64,000 bases of DNA from Ricinus communis (taxonomy: Eukaryota > Streptophyta > Magnoliopsida > Malpighiales > Euphorbiaceae). The stretch spans positions 8,070,001-8,134,000 of the forward strand of contig NC_063263.1 of the NCBI RefSeq assembly GCF_019578655.1, given 5' to 3'. Under the pieces are notes generated by a model. It did not search any database. It was given only the letters and a program-made list of their open reading frames with translations, and was not told the origin of the DNA. How positions within the stretch are numbered: position 1 is the first letter of the stretch; every line of letters begins with the position of its first letter. A program made the position numbers and the translations under genes. Below, piece after piece: positions 63,059 to 64,000 of the stretch.

Positions 63059-63250
63059 CTCTTCCATAATAATACAATAAAAAAGATGAGATGTCAATTT
63101 CATCTTTCGGTGCATTATTTTCCACATGTGTATAGTAGCAGCATTATTAAGACTTTTTTTCTTAAGATGCATGCGGTCTTTACTTTTGTAAGTGGGAAAT
63201 CAAGATAAGATTCCCACCTTGTCTCTCTTTGTCGTTTTGTATTATCACTT

Positions 63251-63283
63251 CTCTATATAAGGAGATGTCGAATGAGAATAAAA
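63251..63283 (+). promoter_or_regulatory. Caulimovirid-type TATA box and poly(A) signal
   Basis: CTCTATATAAGG at 63251-63262 resembles the TATA region of caulimovirus full-length transcript promoters, and AATAAA at 63277-63282 follows closely. In this family promoter and polyadenylation signal lie together, giving a terminally redundant transcript. Activity of this copy is unknown. Confidence 0.6.
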
Positions 63284-63530
63284 TCAAGCAAGTTTTCCAT
63301 TTCATCTAGGACCATCATACTCTCTCATATGGCTTTCTAAATTTCTTCCTTCTCTCCTCTCGATCCATTGGTAATGAACTAATTGTTGCACGATCTGTTT
63401 CTTCTATGATCCAAAAGGGCTAACTCGGCTATCGAAGTCCAAAAGAGCAGAAAGAACACCCAATGGCGAGGTGCCTCTTTATGGTCTTAGCTTGAGGACA
63501 TTCTCCTGCCTTGAGTTTACAGCATGAGGA

Positions 63531-64000
63531 ATATTAATAAATTTATCAAGTTATCTATAATTTCTTAATTTTAAATAATAAAATTTTGTATGCAATCTAC
63601 AAATTTAAAATCTAATAAATAAAAATTAATTATAAGTGTTAATATTTATATTAATTAATAAAGATAGTTTATATTATTAGACGAATTAAAAAAGGGTCTA
63701 TCAAAATTGAAAGGAGAAAATATATTTTAAAATATTAAAGTTTATATTTATAAAAATAACCCTTCATTAATTATTGATGCTAGTCGGTTTAGTTAGAAGA
63801 TCTCATTAAAAAAAAGTTTAACTTCTTTAATTTATCATTATCTATCAAATTCGATCATTTAATTTATCATTAAATGTCAGTTACAAATATGAGTTTTATA
63901 AAAACGTCTCTGTATTAATTTTAATGAAATAAATATGATTTTCTAAGTTTGGGATACTTGTTAATTATTATTTTTAGATACCATAATTAAATTATGATAA
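63531..64000. other. AT-rich spacer at the right edge
   Basis: No coding sequence or repeat was recognised. The right boundary of the viral insertion is probably near 63530, where composition changes to AT-rich. Confidence 0.4.

Larger units (their letters stand above)
57316..63530 (+). mobile_element. Endogenous pararetrovirus (Caulimoviridae, florendovirus/petuvirus-like), defective
   Basis: This is about 6.2 kb with the domain order movement protein, coat protein with zinc knuckle, aspartic protease, reverse transcriptase, RNase H and then a second ORF. That order is the florendovirus or petuvirus layout and lacks an integrase. The 5' part of the movement protein is missing, so the copy is truncated. 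At least seven in-frame stops and several frameshifts break the main ORF, so no polyprotein can be made. A caulimovirid-style promoter and poly(A) signal lie behind the ORFs (63251-63283). The genus is inferred from domain order and sequence style and was not tested by phylogeny. Confidence 0.83.

Overview
This is nuclear DNA of a eudicot plant. The evidence is AT-rich spacers, short-exon genes with GT-AG introns, and plant-specific families (ELF3, jacalin-related lectin, auxin-conjugate hydrolase, neprosin, F-box/LRR/FBD), plus plant mobile DNA: a gypsy-type solo LTR, a hAT fossil, MITEs, Helitron-like ends and an endogenous caulimovirid. Protein similarity suggests a rosid, possibly Malpighiales, but no species can be named from the sequence alone.

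Region 1-11 kb (all minus): the first exon of an anoctamin-like channel gene that leaves the window at the left edge, an intact two-exon CHMP1 (ESCRT-III) gene, a LINE RNase H fossil, a jacalin-related lectin gene and an F-box/LRR/FBD gene. As I recall it, the anoctamin-CHMP1-lectin order matches Arabidopsis At1g73020-At1g73030-At1g73040. Region 11-14 kb is very AT-rich and holds two decayed tandem Helitron-like copies.

Region 14-32 kb is the gene-rich core. It has an IAR3/ILL-type IAA-amino acid hydrolase with an ER-retention HDEL tail (+), a convergent GT14/DUF266 glycosyltransferase (-), and a 4-kb spacer. A head-to-head pair follows: ribosomal protein eS30 (-) and a ten-exon TrmA/RumA-type RNA methyltransferase (+), sharing a 232-bp promoter with a telo-box.

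Region 32-50 kb is rearranged. Two diverged copies of a composite segment (about 34.6-35.75 kb and 44.76-46.4 kb) each carry an identical tRNA-Leu(CAA), a copy of the methyltransferase last exon and 3'UTR, and broken pieces of a neprosin gene. Between them lie a 2,953-bp solo LTR with a perfect 5-bp target duplication, two MITE-like inverted-repeat elements, an F-box/LRR fossil and a hAT transposase fossil. The second copy is followed by a near-complete seven-exon neprosin gene with an in-frame stop in exon 2, and by another F-box/LRR fossil.

Region 50-55 kb is EARLY FLOWERING 3 (minus, four exons, 783 aa), a core evening-complex clock gene. Region 57.3-63.5 kb is an endogenous pararetrovirus (florendovirus/petuvirus-like), truncated at its 5' side, with movement, coat, protease, RT and RNase H domains and a second ORF, all broken by stops and frameshifts. 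The window ends in AT-rich spacer.

The cellular genes are ordinary single genes rather than a pathway cluster. The unusual content is the chimeric duplication block and the layering of repeats in the 32-50 kb interval.
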